Origin: Burkholderiales bacterium
GTDB lineage: Bacteria; Pseudomonadota; Gammaproteobacteria; Burkholderiales; SG8-39
DNA length: 17,993 nt
Direction of reading: 5' to 3'
Assembly: GCA_020846575.1 (NCBI GenBank)
Contig: JADLDQ010000164.1
Span: 1 to 17,993, forward strand
The translations under genes were made by a program, and so were the position numbers. Positions 1-7,925 of the stretch are shown here, piece after piece (position 1 is the first letter of the stretch; each line of letters begins with the position of its first letter). A model generated the notes under the pieces. It saw nothing but the letters and a program-made list of their open reading frames with translations, was not told where the DNA came from and ran no database searches.

Positions 1-565
1 CGCGCGCGCGCAGGCGCTCTCGGTCTGCCTGGTGGGCTATGCCAACGCGGGCAAGTCCACGCTGTTCAACGCGCTGACCCATTCGGGCGCCTACGCGGCC
101 GACAAGCTGTTCGCCACCCTGGATACGACCACTCGCCGTCTGTATCTGCCGGGTTGCGGCATGGTGGTGCTCTCGGACACGGTGGGATTCATCCGCGCCC
201 TGCCGCACGAACTGGTCGCCGCGTTCCGCGCCACGCTCGAGGAGACAGTGCATGCCGATCTGCTGCTGCACGTGGTGGATGCTTCCCAGGAACTCAAAGA
301 TGCGCAGATGCAGGAGGTCGAGCGGGTGCTCGCGCAGATCGGAGCCGGCCACGTTCCCCAGGTCCGGGTGTGGAACAAGATCGATCTCGCCGGCCTCGAA
401 CCGGGTCTGGACCGCGACCAGTGTGGTAACATCGCGCGCGTTCGTCTCAGCGCTGCAACGGCCGCCGGACTCGACCTGCTGCGTCGCGTCCTGGCAGAGG
501 CTGCGGCCTCGAAGCACCCCTTGGATGACCCATCAGGGATCCGGTTTTCCCGAGACTGCGCATAG
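1..565 (+). CDS. hflX: GTPase HflX, C-terminal part (5' end outside window)
   Basis: Only the G domain and tail are present; the frame is open to the left edge (first full codon at base 2), so the start lies upstream. Visible GTPase motifs: P-loop GYANAGKST (bases 35-61), switch I FATLDTTTR, G3 DTVGF (176-190), G4 NKID (374-385) and a later SA-type G5. The GYxNAGKST loop and the HELVAAFRATLEE stretch after DTVGF are typical of HflX rather than Era or Obg. HflX is a ribosome-associated GTPase that splits stalled or heat-damaged 70S ribosomes. It sits 6 bases before hflK, probably in one operon, as in E. coli hfq-hflX-hflK-hflC. Nothing abnormal is seen in the visible part. Confidence 0.95.
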   Translation, partial: ARAQALSVCLVGYANAGKSTLFNALTHSGAYAADKLFATLDTTTRRLYLPGCGMVVLSDTVGFIRALPHELVAAFRATLEETVHADLLLHVVDASQELKDAQMQEVERVLAQIGAGHVPQVRVWNKIDLAGLEPGLDRDQCGNIARVRLSAATAAGLDLLRRVLAEAAASKHPLDDPSGIRFSRDCA

Positions 566-571
566 CGCTCC

Positions 572-1777
572 ATGTCATTGAACGATCCTCAGTGGGGAAA
601 ACGCGGCGGCGGCAGCGGCGGACCGCCCGACCTGGACGAGATGTGGCGCAGTTTCAACCAGCGCCTCAATCGTCTGTTCGGTCGGCGTCGCGCGGGTGGC
701 GCGGGCGGCGGCTCCGGTGACGGACCGGGCGGCGGGGAGCCGTTAAACCTGCGCCAGTACGGAGGCGGCCTGGGGTTGCTCGCCGGACTGATCGTCGTGC
801 TCTGGGTGGCGAGCGGTTTCTACATCGTCGTGGAGGGCCAGCGCGGCGTGGTGCTCACCTTCGGCAAGTTCACCGAGATCACCCAGTCGGGGTTGCGCTG
901 GCGTTTCCCGGTCCCGTTTCAGTCGCACGAAGTCATCGACCTGGTGGGGGTGCGCACCGTCGAGGTCGGTTACCGCAACAACGTCAAGACCAAGGTGCTG
1001 CGCGAGGCGCTGATGCTGACCGACGACGAGGCGATCATCGACGTGCAGTTCGCCGTTCAGTACATCCTCAAGGACCCGACCGAGTACCTGTTCAACAACC
1101 GGCGCCCCGAGGAGTCCGTGCTTCAGGTCGCCGAGACGGCGATGCGCGAGATCGTCGGCAAGAGCAAGATGGACTTCGTGCTCTACGAGGGCCGCGACAA
1201 GGTGGCCTCGGACGCGCAGGCGTTGACGCAGGAGATACTGGACCGCTACAAGACCGGCATCGCGATCAGCAAGCTCACCATGCAGAATGCGCAGCCGCCG
1301 GAGCAGGTGCAGAGCGCCTTCGACGACGCGGTCAGGGCGAACCAGGACCGGGAGCGGCAGAAGAACGAGGGCCAGGCCTACTACAACGACGTGGTGCCCA
1401 AGGCGCACGGCGCGGCCGCGCGCCTGCTCGAGGAGGCCAACGGCTATCGCCAGAGCATCGTCTCCAGCGCGCAGGGTGAGGCATCGCGCTTCAGTCAGGT
1501 GCTGGTGGAATACAAGCGTGCGCCCGGGGTCATGCGCGAGCGGCTGTACCTGGAGACGATGCAGCAGATCCTCACCTCCACGACCAAGGTCCTTGTGGAT
1601 GCGCGCGCCGGCACCAACCTGCTGTACCTGCCGCTGGACAAGCTGTTGCAGATGACTGGGGTGCAGACCGTGCCCGAGACGCCCTCGGCCGCCCCGCGCC
1701 CGGCCGGGGAGGCCGCGCCGGCGGATCCGCGCAGCCGGGACGCGCTGCGCACGCGGGAGCGGGAGGCGCGGCCGTGA
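572..1777 (+). CDS. hflK: FtsH-protease regulator HflK, SPFH/band 7 membrane protein
   Basis: 401 aa, ATG 6 bases after the hflX stop; no strong Shine-Dalgarno is visible, suggesting translational coupling. The N-terminus is Gly/Arg-rich (about residues 10-56), followed by one transmembrane segment (about 65-85) and then the SPFH/band 7 domain beginning IVVEGQRGVVLTFGKF. An Ala/Glu-rich helical part follows and a Pro/Ala-rich tail ends the protein. The early Gly-rich region and DLDEMWRSFNQ-type start are characteristic of HflK. By family knowledge HflK forms an alternating complex with HflC in the inner membrane, facing the periplasm, and surrounds FtsH to control its proteolysis. hflC follows 28 bases downstream. 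Length is close to E. coli HflK (about 419 aa). Confidence 0.97.
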   Translation: MSLNDPQWGKRGGGSGGPPDLDEMWRSFNQRLNRLFGRRRAGGAGGGSGDGPGGGEPLNLRQYGGGLGLLAGLIVVLWVASGFYIVVEGQRGVVLTFGKFTEITQSGLRWRFPVPFQSHEVIDLVGVRTVEVGYRNNVKTKVLREALMLTDDEAIIDVQFAVQYILKDPTEYLFNNRRPEESVLQVAETAMREIVGKSKMDFVLYEGRDKVASDAQALTQEILDRYKTGIAISKLTMQNAQPPEQVQSAFDDAVRANQDRERQKNEGQAYYNDVVPKAHGAAARLLEEANGYRQSIVSSAQGEASRFSQVLVEYKRAPGVMRERLYLETMQQILTSTTKVLVDARAGTNLLYLPLDKLLQMTGVQTVPETPSAAPRPAGEAAPADPRSRDALRTREREARP

Positions 1778-1805
1778 GTCTTTCCTCGAGCGACGAGGCA
1801 GCCCG

Positions 1806-2684
1806 ATGAGCGCGGTCGCGGCGCGCATCTCGATCGTGACGGCGGTGGTGCTGGTGATCGCCTGGTCGAGCGTGTTCATCGTGGACCAGCGCGAGCAGGC
1901 GCTCGTGTTCCAGCTCGGGGAGGTCCGGGAGGTCATCACCGAGCCGGGACTGCACGTGAAGTGGCCGCTGATCCAGAACGTGCGCTACTTCGACAAGCGC
2001 ATCCTCACCCTCGACACGCCGGAGGCGGACCGCTTCCTTACCTCCGAGAAGAAGAACGTGCTGGTCGACTCGTTCGTCAAGTGGCGCATCGAGAACCTGC
2101 TTCAGTACTACGTCAGCGTCCAGGGCGACGAGGCGCGGGCGCAGACGCGCATCTCGCAGACGGTGAACTCGCTGCTGCGCGAGGAGTTCGGCAAGCGAAC
2201 GGTGCACGACGTGGTCTCCGGCGAGCGCGACGACATCATGCGCATCGTCGCGGAGAAGCTGCAGACCGACGCTGCGCGCATCGGCGCTTCGGTGGTGGAC
2301 GTGCGCCTGAAGCGGGTGGACCTGCCGCAGGAGGTGAGCGAATCGGTCTACCGGCGCATGGAGGCCGAGCGCCGCGCGGTGGCGAGCCAGCTGCGCTCGG
2401 AGGGATTTTCCGAGGCCGAGAAGATCCGCGCCGACGCGGACCGGGAACGCCAGGTGATACTGGCGGAGGCCTACAAGAGCGCCCAGAGCATCAAGGGCGA
2501 GGGCGACCAGAAGGCTTCGGCGGTCTACGCGCGGGCGTTCAGCGAGAGTCCGGAGTTCTACTCTTTCTATCGCAGCCTCGAAGCGTACCGGGCGTCGTTC
2601 GCCAAGAAGAACGACGTGCTGGTGATCGAGCCGAACTCCGAGTTCTTCAGGTACCTGAAGAACCCGGGCAAGGCAGGAAAGTAG
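1806..2684 (+). CDS. hflC: FtsH-protease regulator HflC, SPFH/band 7 membrane protein
   Basis: 292 aa. The ATG has a GAGG motif about 8 bases upstream. One transmembrane segment lies near the N-terminus (about residues 9-27), followed at once by FIVDQREQALVFQLGEV, the start of the SPFH domain, and then HVKWPLIQNVRYFDKRI. The second half is charged and helical (MEAERRAVASQLRSEG, then an Ala/Glu-rich stretch), as in HflC. The C-terminus SEFFRYLKNP is the conserved end of the family. It is shorter than E. coli HflC (334 aa), which carries an insertion, and close to the usual betaproteobacterial length. It partners HflK from the adjacent gene. Confidence 0.97.
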   Translation: MSAVAARISIVTAVVLVIAWSSVFIVDQREQALVFQLGEVREVITEPGLHVKWPLIQNVRYFDKRILTLDTPEADRFLTSEKKNVLVDSFVKWRIENLLQYYVSVQGDEARAQTRISQTVNSLLREEFGKRTVHDVVSGERDDIMRIVAEKLQTDAARIGASVVDVRLKRVDLPQEVSESVYRRMEAERRAVASQLRSEGFSEAEKIRADADRERQVILAEAYKSAQSIKGEGDQKASAVYARAFSESPEFYSFYRSLEAYRASFAKKNDVLVIEPNSEFFRYLKNPGKAGK

Positions 2685-2768
2685 GACGCCTCGACGCCGG
2701 AGCCCGGGGAAGGTCGCCCTGGCGCCTTCGGCGGGAGCTTCCGCAAAGCGCGGGTCCGGTCGGTCCAC

Positions 2769-2954
2769 ATGGGGAAGGTGCTGCTGATGGCGGTTGCTCT
2801 CATGCTGGTGATCGAAGGCGTTCTGCCATTCCTGGCGCCGCACCTGTGGCGCGACATGTTCAGGCGTATCGTGGCCATGACGGACGGGCAGATCCGTTTC
2901 TTCGGCCTGTCGTCGATGCTGCTTGGCCTGTTGCTGCTGTACATCGCGGCCTAG
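2769..2954 (+). CDS. yjeT: DUF2065 small inner-membrane protein (YjeT-like)
   Basis: 61 aa with two hydrophobic segments (about residues 3-23 and 44-60) separated by a charged stretch, HLWRDMFRRI. The pattern MAVALMLVIEGVLPFLAP, then RFFGLSSMLLGLLLLY, matches the DUF2065/YjeT family, which lies just after hflC in E. coli and many Betaproteobacteria. Function is unknown; position suggests a link to the HflKC-FtsH membrane complex, but that is inference. The start is chosen by alignment from memory to YjeT; no clear ribosome binding site is visible. 84 bases separate it from hflC. Confidence 0.88.
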   Translation: MGKVLLMAVALMLVIEGVLPFLAPHLWRDMFRRIVAMTDGQIRFFGLSSMLLGLLLLYIAA

Positions 2955-2981
2955 CCCTGTAATCGCCGCAAACGGTGCGCC

Positions 2982-3003
2982 GCGGGTGTAACGGCGGGTG
3001 TAA
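2982..3003 (+). repeat. Tandem pair of a 10-base motif upstream of hisZ
   Basis: The 10-mer GCGGGTGTAA occurs at 2982-2991 and again at 2994-3003, a 12-base period, in the 103-base gap between yjeT and hisZ. It could be a small operator or chance; no convincing -35/-10 pair was found around it. Confidence 0.35.
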
Positions 3004-3057
3004 GGTACTGCAACCTCCGCTCCCGCTTCGCAACACTCTCGATTCCATGGATCCCTG

Positions 3058-4206
3058 ATGCGCAACTGGCTCCTACCCGAGTTCATCGAGGACTCGCTTC
3101 CGACCGAAGCGGCGCGCATCGAGATGCTGCGCCGGACCCTGCTCGATGAGTTCCGCGCGCACGGCTACGAACTGGTGGCTCCGCCGATGCTCGAGTACCT
3201 GGAGTCGCTCCTGACGGGCACCGGGCACGACCTGGACCTTCGGACCTTCAAGCTGGTGGACCAGCTCTCGGGCCGCATGATGGGAGTACGCGCCGACATC
3301 ACCCCTCAGGTGGCGCGCATCGACGCGCACCTGCTCAACCGCGACGGCGTCACCCGGCTGTGCTACTGCGGCAGCGTTCTGCACACCCGGCCGCGCGCTG
3401 TGGACGCCACGCGCGAACCGCTGCAGGCCGGCGCCGAAATCTACGGGCACGCCGGCATCGAGAGCGACCTGGAGATACAGCGCCTGCTGTTCTCGGCGCT
3501 TTCGGCCTGCGGCGTGGGAGCCGCGCGCCTGGACCTGGGCCACGTGGGCGTATTCCGGGCGCTGTGCCGGCGCGCCGCAATCGGCCCCGAACTGGAGGGC
3601 GAGTTGCACGAGGCGCTCGAGGCAAAGGATCGCGCGGCGCTACAGGCGCTGTGCGCCGGGCTGCCGGCCGAGACGCGCGCGGCGCTGGCGGGCATGCCGG
3701 GGCTCTACGGAGACTCGGATGTGATCGAGCGGGCGCGCCGCGAGCTGCCCGACTACCCCGAGATCGCGGCGGCGCTGGGCGACCTCGAGCGGCTCTCGCT
3801 CGACAACCGGTTCCAGGTCGGCATCGATCTCGCGGACCTGCGCGGCTATCATTATCACAGCGGGGTGGTGTTCTCCGCCTACGTCGAGGGCAGGGCGAGC
3901 GCGGTGGCGCTCGGCGGTCGCTACGACGAGGTGGGCAAGGCGTTCGGGCGCGCGCGCGCCGCGACCGGCTTCAGCCTCGATTTGCGGACGCTCGCGCGGC
4001 TGTTGCCGGGCGCCGAGCCGCCGGGAGCGATCCTCGCACCCTGGGACGGGGACGCGGCGCTCGCCGCAGAGATTGCGAGACTTCGCGGCGCGGGGGAGAT
4101 CGTGATCCAGGCCTTGCCGGCTGCGCGCGACGGCGAAGGCTGCACGCGCGAGCTGGTGAAGGGCCCGGGCGGATGGCAGGCGCGGGATCGCGCCAAGCGG
4201 AGCTGA
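3058..4206 (+). CDS. hisZ: ATP phosphoribosyltransferase regulatory subunit HisZ
   Basis: 382 aa. HisZ is a histidyl-tRNA synthetase paralogue without aminoacylation activity. It forms a hetero-octamer with short-form HisG and allows feedback control of the first step of histidine synthesis. The class II synthetase-like core is visible: N-terminal NWLLPEFIEDSLPTEA, then FKLVDQLSGRMMGVRADITPQVARID (here in two parts: residues about 65-77 and 78-91), and later RGYHYHSGVVFSAY with ALGGRYDEVGKAFGR. It lacks the C-terminal anticodon-binding domain of HisRS. Its presence implies that this genome has a short HisG elsewhere. The ATG lacks a clear Shine-Dalgarno. The next gene, purA, starts 5 bases after the stop, so the two are surely cotranscribed, as in other Betaproteobacteria. 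Confidence 0.95.
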   Translation: MRNWLLPEFIEDSLPTEAARIEMLRRTLLDEFRAHGYELVAPPMLEYLESLLTGTGHDLDLRTFKLVDQLSGRMMGVRADITPQVARIDAHLLNRDGVTRLCYCGSVLHTRPRAVDATREPLQAGAEIYGHAGIESDLEIQRLLFSALSACGVGAARLDLGHVGVFRALCRRAAIGPELEGELHEALEAKDRAALQALCAGLPAETRAALAGMPGLYGDSDVIERARRELPDYPEIAAALGDLERLSLDNRFQVGIDLADLRGYHYHSGVVFSAYVEGRASAVALGGRYDEVGKAFGRARAATGFSLDLRTLARLLPGAEPPGAILAPWDGDAALAAEIARLRGAGEIVIQALPAARDGEGCTRELVKGPGGWQARDRAKRS

Positions 4207-4211
4207 ATCGG

Positions 4212-5504
4212 ATGGCGAAGAACGTCGTGGTCATCGGCACCCAGTGGGGCGACGAGGGCAAGGGCAAGGTGGTCGACTGGCTGACCGACCACGCGCAGGG
4301 CGTGGTGCGCTTTCAGGGGGGCCACAACGCCGGTCACACGCTGGTGATCGGTGGCAGGAAAACCGTGCTGCACCTGGTGCCCTCGGGCATTCTGCGCGAA
4401 GGGGTGAACTGCTACATCGGCAACGGCGTGGTGCTCTCGCCTGCTGCGCTGATCGCGGAGATCGAAGAGCTGGAGGCGGCCGGCGTGAAGGTGGCCGGGC
4501 GCCTGTGGATCTCCGAGGCGTGCACCCTCATCCTGCCCCATCACGCGGCGCTCGACGTGGCGCGCGAATCGGCCCGAGGCGAGCGGCGCATCGGCACGAC
4601 CGGGCGCGGCATCGGACCCGCCTACGAGGACAAGGTCGCGCGCCGCGGCATCCGCCTGCGCGACCTGCTCGACCCGGCGCGCTTCGGCGAGAAGCTCGAG
4701 GAGCTGCTGGACTTTCACAACTTCGTGCTCACGCGCTATCTGAACGCGCCCGTGGTGGATTTCGCGCAGGTGCGCGACCAGAGCCTCGCGCTCGCCGGGC
4801 GCATCGCCCCCCTGGTCGCGGACGTCCCGCGCGCGCTCTACGAGGCGATCCGGGAAGGCAAGAGCCTCCTGTTCGAAGGGGCCCAGGGCACGCTGCTCGA
4901 CGTGGATCACGGCACCTACCCCTACGTGACCTCGTCCAACTGCGTGGCGGGCGCGGCCTCGGCGGGCGCTGGCGTCGGGCCGCACCTGTTGCACTACGTC
5001 CTGGGCATCACCAAGGCCTACGCCACGCGCGTGGGCTCGGGCCCGTTTCCGACGGAGCTGGAGGACGCCACCGGGGAACTGCTGCGCGAGCGCGGCGCCG
5101 AGTACGGCGCGACCACCGGGCGCGCGCGGCGCTGCGGCTGGTTCGACGCCGCGGCGCTGCGGCGATCGATCCAGATCAATGGCGTCTCGGGCCTGTGCGT
5201 GACCAAGCTCGACGTGCTCGACCGCATGCCGCTGATCCGGCTGTGCACCGGCTACCGGCTCGACGGCCGGGCGCTCGACCTGCTGCCCGCGGGTGCCGAG
5301 GAGGCGGCGCGCTGCGAGCCGCTGTACGAGGAACATCCCGGCTGGAGCGAGAGCACCGTCGCGGTCACGCGTTTCGAGGAACTGCCGGTCAACGCGCGCC
5401 GTTACCTCGATCGCATCGAGTCGCTGTGCGGGGTGCCGGTGGACATGATCTCCACCGGCGCCGATCGCGGCGAGACCATCGTGCGGCGGCACCCGTTCCG
5501 CTGA
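4212..5504 (+). CDS. purA: Adenylosuccinate synthetase
   Basis: 430 aa, the normal length. It catalyses IMP + aspartate + GTP to adenylosuccinate, the first committed step to AMP. The start ATG at 4212 has GGAG at 4199-4202, 9 bases upstream and inside the end of hisZ; the frame itself is open much further upstream, but MAKNVVVIGTQWGDEGKGK is the standard family N-terminus. Visible motifs: GDEGKGK (residues 13-19) with the catalytic Asp14, GGHNAGHT with the catalytic His42, IGTTGRGIGPAYEDK, the switch-like VGSGPFPTEL, TGRARRCGWFD and the guanine-specificity motif TKLDVLD. All key residues seem intact. Confidence 0.98.
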   Translation: MAKNVVVIGTQWGDEGKGKVVDWLTDHAQGVVRFQGGHNAGHTLVIGGRKTVLHLVPSGILREGVNCYIGNGVVLSPAALIAEIEELEAAGVKVAGRLWISEACTLILPHHAALDVARESARGERRIGTTGRGIGPAYEDKVARRGIRLRDLLDPARFGEKLEELLDFHNFVLTRYLNAPVVDFAQVRDQSLALAGRIAPLVADVPRALYEAIREGKSLLFEGAQGTLLDVDHGTYPYVTSSNCVAGAASAGAGVGPHLLHYVLGITKAYATRVGSGPFPTELEDATGELLRERGAEYGATTGRARRCGWFDAAALRRSIQINGVSGLCVTKLDVLDRMPLIRLCTGYRLDGRALDLLPAGAEEAARCEPLYEEHPGWSESTVAVTRFEELPVNARRYLDRIESLCGVPVDMISTGADRGETIVRRHPFR

Positions 5505-5587
5505 GCGCCGCGCAAGGCGCGGGCCGCACCCCGTGCACGCGGCAGGCGCGCGCACGCGGGGCGGCGGCGTTCCGATGGTACGGGCGC

Positions 5588-5674
<87 letters not shown>

Positions 5675-5689
5675 CAAGTGAGGCGGTAT

Positions 5690-5707
5690 GCGGCGCCGGG
5701 GCGCCGC
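5690..5707 (-). promoter_or_regulatory. GC-rich hairpin in the tRNA-Leu 5' leader
   Basis: A perfect inverted repeat, GCGGCGC / GCGCCGC (5690-5696 with 5701-5707, 4-base loop), lies between the predicted transcription start and the 5' end of the tRNA. It may be a precursor feature near the RNase P site or simply a G+C-rich leader. On the plus strand it lies 35-52 bases before the rnr start codon. Confidence 0.4.
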
Positions 5708-5720
5708 AAACGAGCAGCGA

Positions 5721-5748
5721 ATTCTATAGGAAGCGCCTGAATTGTCAA
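5721..5748 (-). promoter_or_regulatory. Sigma-70 promoter for tRNA-Leu
   Basis: On the minus strand a perfect -35 TTGACA (5748-5743) is followed after 16 bases by -10 TAGAAT (5726-5721). Transcription should begin near 5713, about 40 bases before the tRNA. The -35 box covers the TTG start codon and second codon of rnr, so the promoter is embedded in the translation start region of the opposing gene. Confidence 0.75.
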
Positions 5749-7925
5749 CGAAACGACGCCGTCACGGCAAGTCCCGGGATCCTTATTTCGAGCGCGAAGC
5801 GGCCCGATACGAAGAGCCCATCGCGAGCCGCGAGTACATCCTGGAGACGCTCGCGGCGGCGGGCATGCCGCTCGATGAAGACGAGCTCGCCCGCAGGCTG
5901 AAGATCCACCGCGCGCACCGCGAACCCCTGGCACGGCGGATCGCGGCGATGGAACGCGACGGCCAGGTGATCCGCAATCGCAAGGACGCGCTGCTGCTGC
6001 CGCAGAAAGCGGATCTCGCGGCGGGCCGCGTCGAGGGGCATCCGGACGGTTACGGGTTTTTCCTGCCGGACGACGGCGGCGAGAGCTGGCACATCGCGCA
6101 GCGCGAGATGAGGAAGGCCCTCCACGGCGACCGGGTCATGGCGCGTCCCGCGGGCTTCGACCGGCGCGGGCGGCGCGAAGGCGCAATCGTCGAGGTGATC
6201 GAGCCCGCTCACCAGACGCTGGTCGGACGGCTGTCGCAAGAGGCGGGCTTCCTCGTGTTCACGCCGGCCGAACGGCGCATCGGCCAGGAGGTGCTGGTCG
6301 CGGCCCGAGAGGCGCGCGGCGCGAAGGCGGGGCAGGTGGTGGTGGTGAGGCTGCTGTCGCGGCCGTCGCCGGAGGCGGTGGACGCCGGTCACCCCGCGCC
6401 CCTCGCCGGGCGCGTCGAGGAGGTGCTGGGCAACGTCGCGGATCCGGGCATCGAGATCGAGGTCGCGCTGCGCAAGCACGAACTGCCGTTCGAGTTCTCG
6501 CCGCAGGCGCGCGCGCAGGCGACGCGCTTGCCCGCCGCGGTGCGCAAGGCCGACGCGCAAGGGCGCGAGGACCTGCGCGCGCTGCCGCTCGCGACCATCG
6601 ACGGCGAGACCGCGAAGGATTTCGACGACGCGGTGTACTGCGAGGCCGCGGGGCGCGGCTGGCGCCTGCTGGTGGCGATCGCCGACGTCAGTCACGACGT
6701 GCCCGACGGCGACGCGCTCGATGCGGATGCGCGGGACCGAGGGACCTCGGTGTACTTCCCGCGGCGGGTGATACCGATGCTGCCCGAGCGGCTGTCGAAC
6801 GGCCTGTGCTCGCTCAACCCGGAAGTGGATCGCCTGTGCGTGGCCTGCGACATGAGCGTGAGCGCCGCGGGCGCCGTGCGCGGCTACCGGTTCTACCCGG
6901 CGGTGATGCGCTCGCGCGCGCGCCTGACCTACACCGCGGTGGCGCAGGCGCTCGCGGAACCCGCCGGCAGGGCGGCGCGTGCGATCGCGCCGCTGATGGA
7001 GCCCCTGGCGCGGCTGCGCGAGGTCTACGCCGCCCTTGCCCGCGCGCGCAAGCGCCGCGGCGCCATCGACTTCGAGACCGTCGAGACGCGCTTCGCCTTC
7101 GACGAGCACGGCCACCTTGCCCGCATCGAGCGCGTCGAGCGCAACGACGCGCACCGTCTGATCGAGGAATGCATGCTGGCGGCGAACGTCTGCGCCTCGG
7201 ACTTCCTGCGCGGCCGCGAACACCCCGTGCTGTACCGCGTGCACGAGGGTCCGACGCCGGAAAAGCTCGAGGCGCTGAAGGGATTTCTCAAGAGCTTCGG
7301 ACTGGCGCTGGGGGGCGGCGCGGAACCGCGCGCCCTGGATTACGCGAAGCTGCTCGATTCGGTCAGGGACCGTCCCGACGTGCAGCTGCTCCAGACCGTG
7401 CTGCTGCGCTCGCTGCGGCAGGCGCTGTACAGCCCCGAGAACGCCGGTCACTTCGGGCTCGCCTACGAGTCCTACACCCATTTCACCTCCCCGATCCGTC
7501 GCTACCCGGACCTGCTCGCGCACCGCGCCATCAAGGCGGCGCTGGCGGGCGAGAGCTACCGGCCGGGGAACTGGCAGGATCTCGGGCGCCGCTGCTCCGA
7601 GGCGGAGCGGCGCGCCGACGAGGCGACGCGCGACGTCGAGGCCTGGCTCAAGTGCTATTACATGAAGGACCGCGTGGGGGGGACCTTCGAGGGTTCGATC
7701 TCGGCGGTGACCGGATTCGGGATCTTCGTCGCGCTGGACGATCTTTACGTGGAGGGGCTGGTGCACGTGTCGGAACTGGGGAGCGACTACTTCCACTTCG
7801 ATGCGACGCGGCACGAGCTCTCGGGCGAGCGCACCCGCAGGCGCTTCCGGCTCGCCGACCGCGTGCGCATCCGCGTTGCGCGCGTGGACCTGGAGTCCAG
7901 CCGCATGGACTTCGTGCTCGCGTGA
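5742..7925 (+). CDS. rnr: Exoribonuclease R
   Basis: 727 aa from a TTG start, supported by AGGAAG at 5728-5733 (8-base spacing) and by N-terminal residues DPYFEREAARYEEPI being family-like; the next in-frame ATG (residue 42) would remove part of the winged-helix domain. RNase R is a processive 3'-5' exonuclease that degrades structured RNA, including rRNA and mRNA. Domains in order: winged helix (about 24-85), two cold-shock domains (about 90-260), RNB catalytic domain (about 265-600) with the metal-binding set in DGETAKDFDD (Asp287, 293, 295, 296), and S1 domain (about 644-727). The protein stops right after S1 and lacks the Lys-rich tail known from E. coli RNase R (813 aa). Its stop overlaps the rlmB start. 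Confidence 0.97.
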   Translation: MSTKRRRHGKSRDPYFEREAARYEEPIASREYILETLAAAGMPLDEDELARRLKIHRAHREPLARRIAAMERDGQVIRNRKDALLLPQKADLAAGRVEGHPDGYGFFLPDDGGESWHIAQREMRKALHGDRVMARPAGFDRRGRREGAIVEVIEPAHQTLVGRLSQEAGFLVFTPAERRIGQEVLVAAREARGAKAGQVVVVRLLSRPSPEAVDAGHPAPLAGRVEEVLGNVADPGIEIEVALRKHELPFEFSPQARAQATRLPAAVRKADAQGREDLRALPLATIDGETAKDFDDAVYCEAAGRGWRLLVAIADVSHDVPDGDALDADARDRGTSVYFPRRVIPMLPERLSNGLCSLNPEVDRLCVACDMSVSAAGAVRGYRFYPAVMRSRARLTYTAVAQALAEPAGRAARAIAPLMEPLARLREVYAALARARKRRGAIDFETVETRFAFDEHGHLARIERVERNDAHRLIEECMLAANVCASDFLRGREHPVLYRVHEGPTPEKLEALKGFLKSFGLALGGGAEPRALDYAKLLDSVRDRPDVQLLQTVLLRSLRQALYSPENAGHFGLAYESYTHFTSPIRRYPDLLAHRAIKAALAGESYRPGNWQDLGRRCSEAERRADEATRDVEAWLKCYYMKDRVGGTFEGSISAVTGFGIFVALDDLYVEGLVHVSELGSDYFHFDATRHELSGERTRRRFRLADRVRIRVARVDLESSRMDFVLA

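Noticed and set aside
1..11. CG dinucleotide run at the left edge, possible Z-DNA
   Set aside because: It is coding (Ala-Arg-Ala) within hflX and short; ordinary for this base composition.
3360..4211. Upstream extension of the purA frame through hisZ
   Set aside because: hisZ occupies this region in another frame and the PurA N-terminus MAKNVVVIGTQWGDEG is standard at 4212.
3921..5555. 544-codon minus-strand frame opposite hisZ and purA
   Set aside because: Mirror of the strong codon bias of purA; composition is Arg/His/Ala-rich and matches no family I know.
5505..5587. Possible bidirectional terminator between purA and tRNA-Leu
   Set aside because: Several GC-rich stems can be drawn (for example GCGCC 5505-5509 with GGCGC 5516-5520), but none has a T-run on either strand and no single fold stands out.
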